DNA from: a bacterium
GTDB taxonomy: Bacteria > JAGOBX01
NCBI GenBank assembly: GCA_029551925.1
Contig: JAKPEO010000129.1
Coordinates: 1 to 64,000, forward strand
Length of the DNA: 64,000 nucleotides
Reading direction: 5' to 3'
Both the position numbers and the translations under genes were made by a program. The notes below the pieces were generated by a model. That model saw only the letters and a program-made list of their open reading frames with translations. It was not told where the DNA came from and made no database searches. Positions 9,645 to 18,403 of the stretch are shown here, in pieces (position 1 is the stretch's first letter; every line of letters begins with the position of its first letter).

Positions 9645-10298
9645 ATGGATATAAAAATTATTGAAGATTTAGTTTGTCCGCTATGTCAAGGAAAATTAAA
9701 AATATCTGATAATTTGGCTAATAATAAAGATTTGATTGACAGCGGAAATATAATATGCGGGCAATGCAATCAAAAATATGATATAATAGATGGCGTTCCA
9801 AAATTTGTTGTGAAAAATATAATGCAAGACGAAGAAACCGTTGACGGTTGGGGACAGCAGTGGCAAATTTTGAGTCCGGAAATAAACGAATATTTTTATA
9901 AAAACGCCTATACTCGTTTTGAAGAATATTCTTTAACATCAGAATTTTTTCAAAACAAAAAAGTGTTAGGTGTCGGCTGCGGCTCTGGCAGATGGTCAAA
10001 AATAGCGGCTGAACGAAATCCGAAATTAATTTTTGCGTTAGATTTATCAGCTGCGATTTTTACAGCTAAAAAAAATTTATCGGATTATAAATTTATTCAT
10101 TTTTTTTTAGGCGATATGGCGAAGACGCCTTTTCAAACTGAATATTTTGATTTCATTAATGCGGTAGAAGTTTTACAACATACAGATGAGCCGTTAAAAA
10201 CATTAAAGCATTTGGTTTCTTTATTAAAAAAAGGTGGATATTTAACATTTTCATTATATAATGCATCCGCCGACATTATTTGGAAAAATAAAAATTAG
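9645..10298 (+). CDS. SAM methyltransferase with Trm112-like zinc ribbon, frameshifted near its end
   Basis: The N-terminal zinc-ribbon-like segment has 'CPLCQGKL' and 'CGQCNQKYDIIDGVPKFV', as in many sugar methyltransferases. It is followed by a class I SAM domain with motif I 'VLGVGCGSGRWSKIA' and 'FALDLSAA'. ATG 9645 is preferred. The track start is a TTG at 9630 that overlaps the aminotransferase stop. The frame stops after 'SLYNASADIIWKNKN', while the family needs a further about 100 residues, and these appear in the +1 frame immediately after. One A fewer in the run at 10284-10288 would restore a single protein of about 318 residues. So the gene is probably frameshifted, or the assembly contains an extra A. 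Confidence 0.8.
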   Translation: MDIKIIEDLVCPLCQGKLKISDNLANNKDLIDSGNIICGQCNQKYDIIDGVPKFVVKNIMQDEETVDGWGQQWQILSPEINEYFYKNAYTRFEEYSLTSEFFQNKKVLGVGCGSGRWSKIAAERNPKLIFALDLSAAIFTAKKNLSDYKFIHFFLGDMAKTPFQTEYFDFINAVEVLQHTDEPLKTLKHLVSLLKKGGYLTFSLYNASADIIWKNKN

Positions 10299-10602
10299 AA
10301 TAATGAATATAATGAGATTTATTGTAAATATTTTTGGTAAAGAAGCGATGTATAAATTTACAAAATTATCGCCGGTTATGTTTAAGCATAAACTAACATA
10401 TCCGATAGCGAGAATAATTTTTTTAAAACCAGATAGCGATGACGATCATATAATTTGGCATGTTAATCATGATAATTATATTAGCGGCAATCAAAAAACA
10501 TATTCTCGCGAAGAAACATTATCAATGATAAACGAAGCCGGACTCGAAATTATTAAAGAAAGCAACATATTAATCAATCATTTTTTATTAAGAAAAAAAT
10601 AG
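10246..10602 (+). pseudogene. Out-of-frame C-terminal part of the zinc-ribbon methyltransferase
   Basis: Frame 1 is open from 10246 and reads 'KIKIRIMNIMRFIVNIFGKEAMYKF', then 'LSPVMFKHKLTYPIARI' and 'NQKTYSREETLSMINEAGLEII'. This is the helical insertion and final strand expected at the end of class I methyltransferases of this type ('gf.v' ending). The track start at 10261 lies inside the upstream coding frame and has no ribosome-binding site. I read it as the 3' portion of the gene starting at 9645, separated by a +1 shift in an A5 run. Confidence 0.7.
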
Positions 10603-10623
10603 ATAAAAGGAAAGACCGATAAA

Positions 10624-11508
10624 ATGAATATAGTATGTTTTGGTATAAATAAACGCGGTGTAGAAATTTTAAAGCATTTAATAGAAAACGGCTATAATGT
10701 AACAGCCGTTGTTTCAGAAGCAAAAAAATCCTGCGAAGAATTTATAAATACATCAAAGCGGTATTCAATACCTGTATTAACTTTTGAAAATATAAATTCA
10801 GATGAAAGTTATAATACTTTAAAAAATCTTAATGCTGATATTTTTTTGATAATAAGTTATAATCAAATATTGAAAGATCTAATTATTAAAATTCCGAAAT
10901 TAGGCGTATTCAATTGTCACGGCGGCAAATTGCCTGAATATCGCGGGTCATCTGTATTAAATTGGCAAATAATCAAGGGCGAGAAAAAGATAGGAATATC
11001 GATAATTAAAGTAGATTGCGGTATAGACAGCGGCGCAATAGCAAAAGAAGCGCAATTTAGAATAAATCTAAATGATGATATTAATTATGTCACAGATAAA
11101 AGTATAGAATTATTTAAAGATTTAGTTATTGATTTATTAAAAGATATAGAAAGTAATAGATTAAAATTAAAAAAGCAAGATGAAAAAAAAGCGCAATATT
11201 ATTGTAAAAGATTACTGGACGAAGGGAAAATAAATTGGCAAAATATGACGGATTTAGAAATACATAATTTAGTGCGAGCATTGACCAAACCTGCTTGCGG
11301 CGGTGCATTTTGTTTTTATAATAACGAAAAAATATTTATTTGGCGCACGGAATTATTAAAAGAAACGATAATATCAACACCCGGCAAAGTTTGTTTAATG
11401 AAAGACTGTAAGCCGATAATAATGGCAAAAAATCGCGGAATTTTAATAGCGGATTATGAATTTAGCGATAGCCAGCAAAAATTACAGAAAAATTTTTTTG
11501 TTTATTAA
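10624..11508 (+). CDS. Formyltransferase-family protein, probable sugar N-formyltransferase
   Basis: Uses N10-formyltetrahydrofolate to formylate an amine. The catalytic region 'FNCHGGKLPEYRGSSVLNW' is a variant of the N-x-H-x-SLLPxYRG motif, and the following 'VDCGIDSGAI' matches the MDxGlDtG element near the active site. The N-terminal Rossmann-like fold starts 'IVCFGINKRGVEIL'. Length (294) is a little short of methionyl-tRNA formyltransferase (about 315), and the position inside a glycan cluster after a DegT aminotransferase argues for a sugar substrate such as a 4-amino-4,6-dideoxyhexose. A role on Met-tRNA is a less likely alternative. An RBS-like 'aaagga' precedes the ATG. Confidence 0.82.
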   Translation: MNIVCFGINKRGVEILKHLIENGYNVTAVVSEAKKSCEEFINTSKRYSIPVLTFENINSDESYNTLKNLNADIFLIISYNQILKDLIIKIPKLGVFNCHGGKLPEYRGSSVLNWQIIKGEKKIGISIIKVDCGIDSGAIAKEAQFRINLNDDINYVTDKSIELFKDLVIDLLKDIESNRLKLKKQDEKKAQYYCKRLLDEGKINWQNMTDLEIHNLVRALTKPACGGAFCFYNNEKIFIWRTELLKETIISTPGKVCLMKDCKPIIMAKNRGILIADYEFSDSQQKLQKNFFVY

Positions 11509-11520
11509 GTAAAATTTTAT

Positions 11521-13419
11521 ATGTGCGGAATATGCGGATTTGCTTTTGATAAATACGATATAGAAAGTAAAAAAAAGATAATCAATAAAATGACCGCAAT
11601 ATGTTCGTATCGCGGTCCTGACGAAGAAAACACCTATATTTCAGACAATATTGCGTTAGGTCATAATAGATTATCGATTATTGATTTATCTGGCGGCAGT
11701 CAGCCGATGGTCGATGCAACTGACAGATTTGTGATTGTTTATAATGGCGAGATATATAATTTTTTAGAGCATCGCGAAAATTTAATCAAAAAGGGCTATA
11801 CATTTAAAACGCGCAGCGATACGGAAGTAATTTTAAATCTTTATAGAGAACACGGAACAGATTGTTTACAATATTTGCGCGGAATGTTTGCATTTGCAAT
11901 TTGGGATAAAGCGGAATGTTCGTTATTTTTAGCGCGTGATAGATTAGGCGTAAAGCCGTTAGTTTATGCTCAAATCAACAATACAATTTATTTTGCTTCG
12001 GAAATAAAGCAATTACTGGAAATTCCAGAATTTAATGAAGAGATAAATTATTCTGCGATAAATTATTATTTGACATTGCAGTATATTCCGTCAAGCATTT
12101 CAATTTTTAAAAATGTGAAGAAATTAAAACCTGGTCATTATTTATATTTCAAAAACAATAACTTAAAAATTGAGCGATACTGGAATTTGAATTTTCAAAA
12201 AAACCATTCTTTAAGTTTTGAAGATTGGTGTCAAAAATTTTTTGATACATTTTCAGAAGCCGCGCATTTGCGATTAATAAGCGATGTACCAGTCGGCGTA
12301 TTTTTATCCGGCGGTATTGATTCAACCTCTACTGTCGCGATATTAAGCAAAGTTTCAACTAAAAAATTAAAAACTTACACAATGGGCTTTGCAAATAAAG
12401 AATTTGATGAAATACAATATGCTCGGCAAATAGCGAAAATGTATGACACAGAACATACGGAAGTTAATATTGAATTAAATGATTATGATTTTATTCCGAA
12501 ACTAATTTGGCATTTAAATGAGCCGCTCGCTGATTCCGCGATATTGCCGAAATATTTTATTTCTCGCGCAGCGCGAGAATATGTGAAAGTCGTAATTTCA
12601 GGAGACGGCGGCGATGAAAGCGCTGTCGGCTATCATAGATATTCTTGGATAAAATTCGCAGAATATTATGATGCGCTTCCAAAATTTTTAAGAAAAAATA
12701 TTATTCAAAATATTAATAATTTATTGCCGTTAGATGAAAATAATATAAATAAAATCTCAAAATTAAAAAAATTCATTAATACATTAAATTTAGAAAAATT
12801 AGATAGATATTTAAGATGGGTCGCATATTTTCCAAATCAAGACAAAGAAAAATTAATTCTAAAAAATTCTATAATTAAAAATGATTATAATGAAATTTAC
12901 GAATATTTTTTTAAAATTTATTCATCGGCAAATGCCGATAATGAAGTGGATAAAATTTTGTATCTTGATACGCATACATATTTGCCTGATGATATATTGA
13001 CTATTACAGATATTGCGAGTATGGCTGTATCATTAGAGATTCGTTCGCCGTATTTGGATTATCAAATGTATGAATTATTTGCGCAGATGCCGATAAAATA
13101 CAAATTCTCAAATTTTACAAAAAAATATTTTTTGAAAAAAGTATTAAAAGATTTGCTGCCGACTGATATATTGACAAAAAAGAAAACAGGTTTTAGTATT
13201 CCGATTTCGCAGTTATTGCGGACAGATTTGAAATATTTAATCAATGACTATTTACTATCAGAAAAATTTTTGAAAAGAAAATTGTTTGATGTAAATTTTG
13301 TAAAATATTTAATAGACGCACATTTATCAAATCGCGCAGATTTCGGTTTTAGATTATGGGCGCTGATAACATTAGAAATTTGGTTTAGAATTTTTGTAGA
13401 TAAAGAGATAAAATTTTAG
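11521..13419 (+). CDS. asnB: Glutamine-hydrolysing asparagine synthase-type amidotransferase (copy 2)
   Basis: Second paralogue, 632 residues, with the same architecture: nucleophile Cys2 in 'MCGICGFAF', 'YRGPDEENT', 'YNGEIYNF', 'SDTEVIL', and the PPi loop 'LSGGIDSTSTVAIL'. The C-terminus 'TKKKTGFSIPISQLLR' is typical. It is clearly divergent from the copy at 5547, so the two are not a recent duplication and probably amidate different acceptors or positions. The start is 13 bases after the formyltransferase stop, and the downstream GT2 begins 4 bases after its stop. Homologues in LPS clusters are assigned to uronamide formation. A housekeeping asparagine synthetase role cannot be excluded for either copy. 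Confidence 0.88.
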   Translation: MCGICGFAFDKYDIESKKKIINKMTAICSYRGPDEENTYISDNIALGHNRLSIIDLSGGSQPMVDATDRFVIVYNGEIYNFLEHRENLIKKGYTFKTRSDTEVILNLYREHGTDCLQYLRGMFAFAIWDKAECSLFLARDRLGVKPLVYAQINNTIYFASEIKQLLEIPEFNEEINYSAINYYLTLQYIPSSISIFKNVKKLKPGHYLYFKNNNLKIERYWNLNFQKNHSLSFEDWCQKFFDTFSEAAHLRLISDVPVGVFLSGGIDSTSTVAILSKVSTKKLKTYTMGFANKEFDEIQYARQIAKMYDTEHTEVNIELNDYDFIPKLIWHLNEPLADSAILPKYFISRAAREYVKVVISGDGGDESAVGYHRYSWIKFAEYYDALPKFLRKNIIQNINNLLPLDENNINKISKLKKFINTLNLEKLDRYLRWVAYFPNQDKEKLILKNSIIKNDYNEIYEYFFKIYSSANADNEVDKILYLDTHTYLPDDILTITDIASMAVSLEIRSPYLDYQMYELFAQMPIKYKFSNFTKKYFLKKVLKDLLPTDILTKKKTGFSIPISQLLRTDLKYLINDYLLSEKFLKRKLFDVNFVKYLIDAHLSNRADFGFRLWALITLEIWFRIFVDKEIKF

Positions 13420-13422
13420 ATT

Positions 13423-14238
13423 ATGAAAAAAGAACCATTAGTATCAATTGTAATGACTGCATATAATGTAGCTGATAAAATTACAGAAACGCTTGATGCG
13501 ATATTAATGCAAGATTACAAAAATTTTGAGTTATTAATTTCAGACGACGGATCAACTGATGCCACTGCAAAAATTATTCAGGACTATCAAAAAAAAGACG
13601 AGCGCATAAAAATATTTTTATGCGAGCATCAAGGCCGCGCAAAAATTTTAAATTTTACTATTAAGCAAGCGCGCGGCGAATATATCGCGATAAACGATGC
13701 TGATGATTTGCCGGCAAAAGATAAATTTGTCAAGCAGATAAATTTTTTAGAGCAAAATAAAGATTACGGTATGATTGGCTCGCAGGGCTATTTGCTGTAT
13801 GTAGAAACAGGCAATATAAGAAATTTTGATAAGCCGTTGAGTTATGAAGAAATTTATGAATATTTGATAATTGAAAATCCGTTTATACACAGCGCTGTAA
13901 TTTTTAGAAAAGAAGTATTTGATAAAATAGGATATTATAATGAGTATTTTACAAAATTAGGAATTGAATATGAATTGTGGAGCAGAGTATTAAAGCATTA
14001 TAAAGTTTGTAATTTAGAAGACAGGTTATTATATTATAAAGTGCATAATAATAATGTTTACCGCAAACGCAATTGTTTTATTATATTCAAGCATCAATTT
14101 TTGATGCGAATATTGATATTTAAAAGATTGCAATATCCGCTGTATAAAGCATTTTATATTCTGTATATTCCGCTGAAATATTTTTTGTTGGATTTTATAA
14201 AAAAATACATTTTTTTGAATAAGATACGGACAAAATGA
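13423..14238 (+). CDS. Glycosyltransferase family 2
   Basis: Cytoplasmic GT-A transferase that adds one sugar of the repeat unit. The N-terminal 'SIVMTAYNVADKI' and 'ISDDGSTDATAKI' bind the nucleotide. 'INDADDLPAKDKF' contains the DXD metal site. The usual E/D catalytic region is 'LGIEYELWSR' near residue 185. Length 271 is typical for single-domain members, and the basic hydrophobic C-terminus could associate with the membrane. It starts 4 bases after asnB copy 2, and its stop overlaps the next gene's ATG (ATGA), which couples translation to thiH. Confidence 0.88.
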   Translation: MKKEPLVSIVMTAYNVADKITETLDAILMQDYKNFELLISDDGSTDATAKIIQDYQKKDERIKIFLCEHQGRAKILNFTIKQARGEYIAINDADDLPAKDKFVKQINFLEQNKDYGMIGSQGYLLYVETGNIRNFDKPLSYEEIYEYLIIENPFIHSAVIFRKEVFDKIGYYNEYFTKLGIEYELWSRVLKHYKVCNLEDRLLYYKVHNNNVYRKRNCFIIFKHQFLMRILIFKRLQYPLYKAFYILYIPLKYFLLDFIKKYIFLNKIRTK

Positions 14239-15341
14239 ACGATATATTTTTTTTAGATGAATCTTCCATAAAAACAAAATTAAAAAATGTATGCGATAGC
14301 GATATAATAAAAATATTAAAAAAAACCGCAAATTTTACAATAGATGATTTTATTGCGTTAATTTCAGAACCAGCGGAAAAATATTTAGAAGAATTAGCGC
14401 AGAAAGCATTATCAATAAAAATCCAAAGATTCGGTAAGACAATAAAATTTTATTGTCCGCTATATGTGTCAAACAAATGTATAAATAATTGTTTGTATTG
14501 CGGATTTAAAGCGACAAATTTTGCGCGCCGTAAAACATTAAATTTTGCTGAAATCGAAAGCGAAGCATTAAAAATAAAAGAATTTGGTTTTGACAATATA
14601 TTGATAGTTTCAGGCGAGCAACCAGATGAAATCACAATGGATTATTTATTAAAAACCATAGAGATTTTAATAAAATATTTTTCGTATATTGGCATTGAGA
14701 TATATCCATTAAGCGAAAGCGAATATAAGGCACTTTCTAATGCTGGCGTAGATGGTCTGACATTGTATCAAGAAACATATAATTTAGAGATTTATAAGGA
14801 GATGCATAAATACAGTCAAAAGCAAAATTTTAATTATAGATTAGCGGCGATAGAAAATGGCGCAAAAGCTGGAATAAAGGAATTAACGCTCGGAATATTA
14901 TTGGGTTTATACGATTGGCGTATAGATTCGGTATTTTTAGCGCAGCATGCGAAATATTTAATAAAAAAATATTGGCGCAGCCATATAAATATTTCGTTTC
15001 CGCGCATAAGACCGTCAGTTTCTGATTTTCAGCCGCGTTATCCTGTGAGCGATAAAAATTTGGCGCAATTAATTATTGCACTGCGCATTGTATTTCAAGA
15101 TGCAGGACTGAATTTATCGACGCGTGAGCCGGCTGCGCTTCGCGATAATTTAGTTAATTTAGGAATTACACATTTAAGCGCCGGCTCAAAAACTAATCCA
15201 GGTGGCTATAATATAAATGACCGGACCGAAGAACAATTTAAAATTTCCGATGAACGCAGCCCATATGAAATTGCAGATACTTTAAAATCCAAAAATATAG
15301 ATGTTGTTTGGAAAGATTGGGATAAATATTTAAAAATTTGA
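14235..15341 (+). CDS. thiH: 2-iminoacetate synthase (radical SAM, ThiH family)
   Basis: Cleaves tyrosine with a radical SAM cluster to dehydroglycine and p-cresol, giving the glycine-derived part of the thiamine thiazole. The cluster motif is 'CINNCLYCGF' (CX3CX2C). 'VSGEQPDE', 'YPLSESEYKAL', 'DGLTLYQETYN', 'RLAAIENGAKAGI', 'RIRPS' and 'STREPAALRDNL' are ThiH signatures in the right order. Length 368 fits ThiH; HydG is longer and carries an extra C-terminal cysteine motif that is absent here. The ATG overlaps the stop of the upstream GT2. No thiG, thiF or thiS is in the window, so it is an orphan at the end of a glycan operon, which is unusual. Confidence 0.9.
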   Translation: MNDIFFLDESSIKTKLKNVCDSDIIKILKKTANFTIDDFIALISEPAEKYLEELAQKALSIKIQRFGKTIKFYCPLYVSNKCINNCLYCGFKATNFARRKTLNFAEIESEALKIKEFGFDNILIVSGEQPDEITMDYLLKTIEILIKYFSYIGIEIYPLSESEYKALSNAGVDGLTLYQETYNLEIYKEMHKYSQKQNFNYRLAAIENGAKAGIKELTLGILLGLYDWRIDSVFLAQHAKYLIKKYWRSHINISFPRIRPSVSDFQPRYPVSDKNLAQLIIALRIVFQDAGLNLSTREPAALRDNLVNLGITHLSAGSKTNPGGYNINDRTEEQFKISDERSPYEIADTLKSKNIDVVWKDWDKYLKI

Positions 15342-15430
15342 AATTTTATTTTATTTTTTATTTTGTTGTTATATAATAAAAGAGTTGTGCGCATCATTGC
15401 TGCTTTTATTAATAAATTTTTGGAGGCGTT

Positions 15431-16336
15431 ATGATGTTTCCAGCCAAGCCATTTATTTTTTTGTTTGTATTTTTATTTTCAATTACAAATTTATTTGCCG
15501 CTGATGAAGGCGGGTTATCAGCAGCTTTTTTGAATTATTGCAATTCAGTAAGAAATTATTCATTAGGCAGAACCGGTATTACACAATATGCGGATCCATC
15601 ATCTTCATTAGAAAATTCAGCGCTTTTGACTAAATCCAAAAGATCAGTGTATTTAATGTATACTCAGCCATTTAGTAATTTCGATGATTTGAAATATCAA
15701 ACAGCATATTTCAACGCTAAAATATCTGAACAAGTAGGACTGGGCTTAGGGTTCAGTATGTTGAATGCTGACAATATAGAATATCGCAATTCATCAGGCG
15801 TTTTATTGGGCTACTACAACAGCAGCAGTTCGTATTATTCATTAGGCGCAGGATTAAATTTGAATGATGCATTGAATTTCGGCGCGAGTATGCGATATAT
15901 CAAAGAAAAAATACAGAGCAGAGATAGAACGGCAATGACATTAACAGCAGGGCTGAATTATGAAATTATAGAAGAATTAAGCGCAGCGTTAATTATTGAT
16001 AATATCATAAAAATCAAAAATGATTATAAATTTGACCAAGAGCGCGAGAATATTCCTTTAAAAATAACAGGCGAAGCCGGCTATAAAATATTAGATAATT
16101 TTTTAGTTAATGCGCAGCTGGAATTTAAAGAATATCAAGATTCAATAAAATTCGCTGTCGGAACGGAATACGGCATTACAAAAAATTTTTTAATACGCAG
16201 CGGCTATAATACTCGATTTAAAGAATGGTCTGCTGGATTAGGAATAAATATTGATATTGGCAATTTTGATTACGGCTTCGGCAAAATTTCAGAATTGGGT
16301 AATACCCATAGATTTTCATTGACATTTATCTTTTAA
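15431..16336 (+). CDS. PorV/PorQ-like outer-membrane beta-barrel protein
   Basis: The signal peptide is 'FIFLFVFLFSITNLFA' with cleavage near residue 24. A FadL-like barrel of alternating strands follows and ends in 'FSLTFIF', a C-terminal aromatic beta-signal for BAM insertion. The N-terminal region 'VRNYSLGRTGITQYADPSS' has the 'alGrag.a..dps' pattern of the PorV/PorQ (UPF0164) family. Two larger relatives with TPR tails are encoded at 37872 and 43574; this one has no TPRs. A strong RBS 'tggagg' sits 5 bases before ATG 15431. It is the first gene of a three-gene envelope operon with a FecR-domain protein and another barrel. The function is probably transport or assembly of surface proteins, by family only. 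Confidence 0.75.
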   Translation: MMFPAKPFIFLFVFLFSITNLFAADEGGLSAAFLNYCNSVRNYSLGRTGITQYADPSSSLENSALLTKSKRSVYLMYTQPFSNFDDLKYQTAYFNAKISEQVGLGLGFSMLNADNIEYRNSSGVLLGYYNSSSSYYSLGAGLNLNDALNFGASMRYIKEKIQSRDRTAMTLTAGLNYEIIEELSAALIIDNIIKIKNDYKFDQERENIPLKITGEAGYKILDNFLVNAQLEFKEYQDSIKFAVGTEYGITKNFLIRSGYNTRFKEWSAGLGINIDIGNFDYGFGKISELGNTHRFSLTFIF

Positions 16337-16354
16337 TAAAAATAAGGTGATATT

Positions 16355-18376
16355 ATGAAAAAAATAAGTTTTATATTATTTTTGATTTTTTTAACAAGTT
16401 TGCAATTACTGGCGAACGGCAAAATAGTTGAAATCGATGGCAATGTATCTATTCAGCGTGCAAATACAAATGAATGGCTGCCGGCAAAAATAAATATGGA
16501 AGTTAATAATACAGATAGAATACGGACATTATTCGCGTCATCTGCTATTATAAAATTGTCAGACGGCAGCAATATAACAGTAGCGGAAAATACAGTTTTA
16601 GATTTATCGTCAATTGCAGATAAAAAAAATATAAATGTTAAAGTAGTATTTGGCGGATTAAAAGCGAATGTTATGAAAAAAGATTTAAAAGAGCGTGCAG
16701 AATTCAGAGTTAGCACGCCTACGGCAGTAGCGGGCGTGCGCGGCACAGAATTTGATGTTTTAGAAAATGCGCGGGGCGGTGCAAAATTTTTAGTTGTTGA
16801 CGGTGCGATTGAAGTTCAATCTAAAAAAGGGAAGATAGAATTAAGCAAAGGCGAAAAAATAGAAATTTCAGCGGACGGTGATTTGGGAAAAATCGAAAAA
16901 GCTGAAGAAAAAGAATCGCTTGTTGTATTAACTGATATGATAAAAGAAAAAGTAATTGAACTTAAAGAAACGCTAATACAAGAAGAAAAGAAATTAATTG
17001 AAGAAGGAAAAAAAGAAGAACCGGAAAAAGATGTGAAAGATGATACTGCTGTCGAAGAAAAGAAAGCGCCGATTGAAAAACAAGAGCCGAGCGATACTCA
17101 AATATCTCAGCCGCGCGGCGAGTTGCCAGCGTCAGCTGCTGATACGGCAGTTGCCGCTACCGGCAAAGAAAAAGCCGATACAGACGCGGCGAAACCAAAA
17201 GCGCAGGACCAGCAAAAAAAAGAAGATATTAAAGCAGTTTTAACGCCTATAATAACAGAGCCGATAGATAAAACTACGATATATACTAATAGAATAAATA
17301 TCAGAGTCAGCGCAGAACCTAATTATACGATTGTTTTAAAAGTTAATAATTCCGAAGTAGGGCGACAGAACAGCAGAGCGAAGGAAGTAGTATTTTCTAA
17401 TATACAATTGCGCGACGGACAAAATAGAATATCAGTAGTAGGTATTGACCCAAAAGGCGCGACATCATCTGAAGCGGCGATAAATATTAATGTAATAACC
17501 GCAGTATCAGCTCCGCAGATAATATCTCCTGCTGCCGGACAAAATTTTGATAGAGGCCCTGCGCCGACAATAACATTAGCGAGCAGCGAATTTTCCGAAT
17601 GGACAAAAAGAAATCCGATGAATATTACAGGCAGAATTTCATATAAACGCCAAATTACTCTTCCTGAAATAAAAGGGCGCTGGCTGACTGCGCAAGGGCA
17701 GGGCATAGAAGGCGAAATCAGCGCAACGGTTTCAGTTGACGGCGAAGAAGCAGAATATCAAAGCCGAAGCGATGCCAGCGGTAATTTTTCTATTTCCGGC
17801 ATTATGATAAATTTATCCGATGATAAATTTATTACAAAAGTTAATAATGACGATGTTCAAGCGATTGGCGGAAATTTCCAATATTTATGGATAATGGAAC
17901 AAGGCAGAAATAGATTGACAATTGATGCGCAAGAAAAGACGATTAATATTTTAATAAAATTGCGCGGTAAAACTATGTCTGGACTTGAAAGTCCGATAGC
18001 GACTTTTAATTATACATCGACAGGCAAATCAAATTCGTTAGTTAGAGAACAGAATTTAGATTCGCTTGCGCCGGTGATTCAAGTTAATCCGATAGTATCA
18101 GATAATAAGGTTAGAATAACAGTTCGCGAACCAGAACCGACCAGCGGCGTGTATAAAGTAACAGTTGACGGTTTTAACTGCAAGCGCATAGAAGGCGCGG
18201 AAAAAGATTCAGAGCAAGTGTGGGAAGCGAATATACAATTAACAAAACCTAATTTGCCGCCGCCTCCGCCGAATTCGCCGGGCTATCGCAGAACATTAAG
18301 TTTAAAGATAAGAGCAACAGACAGAGCGGAAAATACAACTGAAAAAAATGAAACTATTACAATTTTTTATGAATGA
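16355..18376 (+). CDS. FecR-domain periplasmic/surface protein with Ig-like modules
   Basis: Signal peptide ('FILFLIFLTSLQLLA'), then a FecR domain at about residues 23-175 ('LSDGSNITVAENTVLDL', 'VSTPTAVAGVRGTEFDV'). A Glu/Lys-rich, probably coiled or unstructured stretch follows at about 185-295. Three Ig/FN3-like beta modules follow (around 300-380, 385-560, 570-673), with a Pro-rich link 'NLPPPPPNSPGY'. Unlike the classical FecR anti-sigma regulator there is no transmembrane helix apart from the signal, and no sigma factor gene is next to it, so a structural or ligand-binding envelope role is more likely. It lies 18 bases after the PorV-like gene and 27 bases before another barrel gene, suggesting an assembled complex. 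Confidence 0.8.
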   Translation: MKKISFILFLIFLTSLQLLANGKIVEIDGNVSIQRANTNEWLPAKINMEVNNTDRIRTLFASSAIIKLSDGSNITVAENTVLDLSSIADKKNINVKVVFGGLKANVMKKDLKERAEFRVSTPTAVAGVRGTEFDVLENARGGAKFLVVDGAIEVQSKKGKIELSKGEKIEISADGDLGKIEKAEEKESLVVLTDMIKEKVIELKETLIQEEKKLIEEGKKEEPEKDVKDDTAVEEKKAPIEKQEPSDTQISQPRGELPASAADTAVAATGKEKADTDAAKPKAQDQQKKEDIKAVLTPIITEPIDKTTIYTNRINIRVSAEPNYTIVLKVNNSEVGRQNSRAKEVVFSNIQLRDGQNRISVVGIDPKGATSSEAAININVITAVSAPQIISPAAGQNFDRGPAPTITLASSEFSEWTKRNPMNITGRISYKRQITLPEIKGRWLTAQGQGIEGEISATVSVDGEEAEYQSRSDASGNFSISGIMINLSDDKFITKVNNDDVQAIGGNFQYLWIMEQGRNRLTIDAQEKTINILIKLRGKTMSGLESPIATFNYTSTGKSNSLVREQNLDSLAPVIQVNPIVSDNKVRITVREPEPTSGVYKVTVDGFNCKRIEGAEKDSEQVWEANIQLTKPNLPPPPPNSPGYRRTLSLKIRATDRAENTTEKNETITIFYE

Positions 18377-18403
18377 AATTAAAAATATATAAAAGGAAAA
18401 TTT

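Noticed and set aside
14235-15341. HydG (hydrogenase maturation) as identity of the radical SAM gene
   Set aside because: HydG is about 100 residues longer and ends with a second cluster motif (CX2CX22C-type) that is absent; motifs and length fit ThiH.
15362-15418. Hairpin AATAAAAG/CTTTTATT as terminator of the glycan operon
   Set aside because: Only 8 A/T pairs around a 20-base loop, and it overlaps a plausible TATAAT for the next gene, so I cannot support it.
16355-18376. FecR protein as an anti-sigma regulator of iron uptake
   Set aside because: It has an N-terminal export signal rather than a cytoplasmic anti-sigma domain, and no ECF sigma or TonB receptor gene is adjacent.
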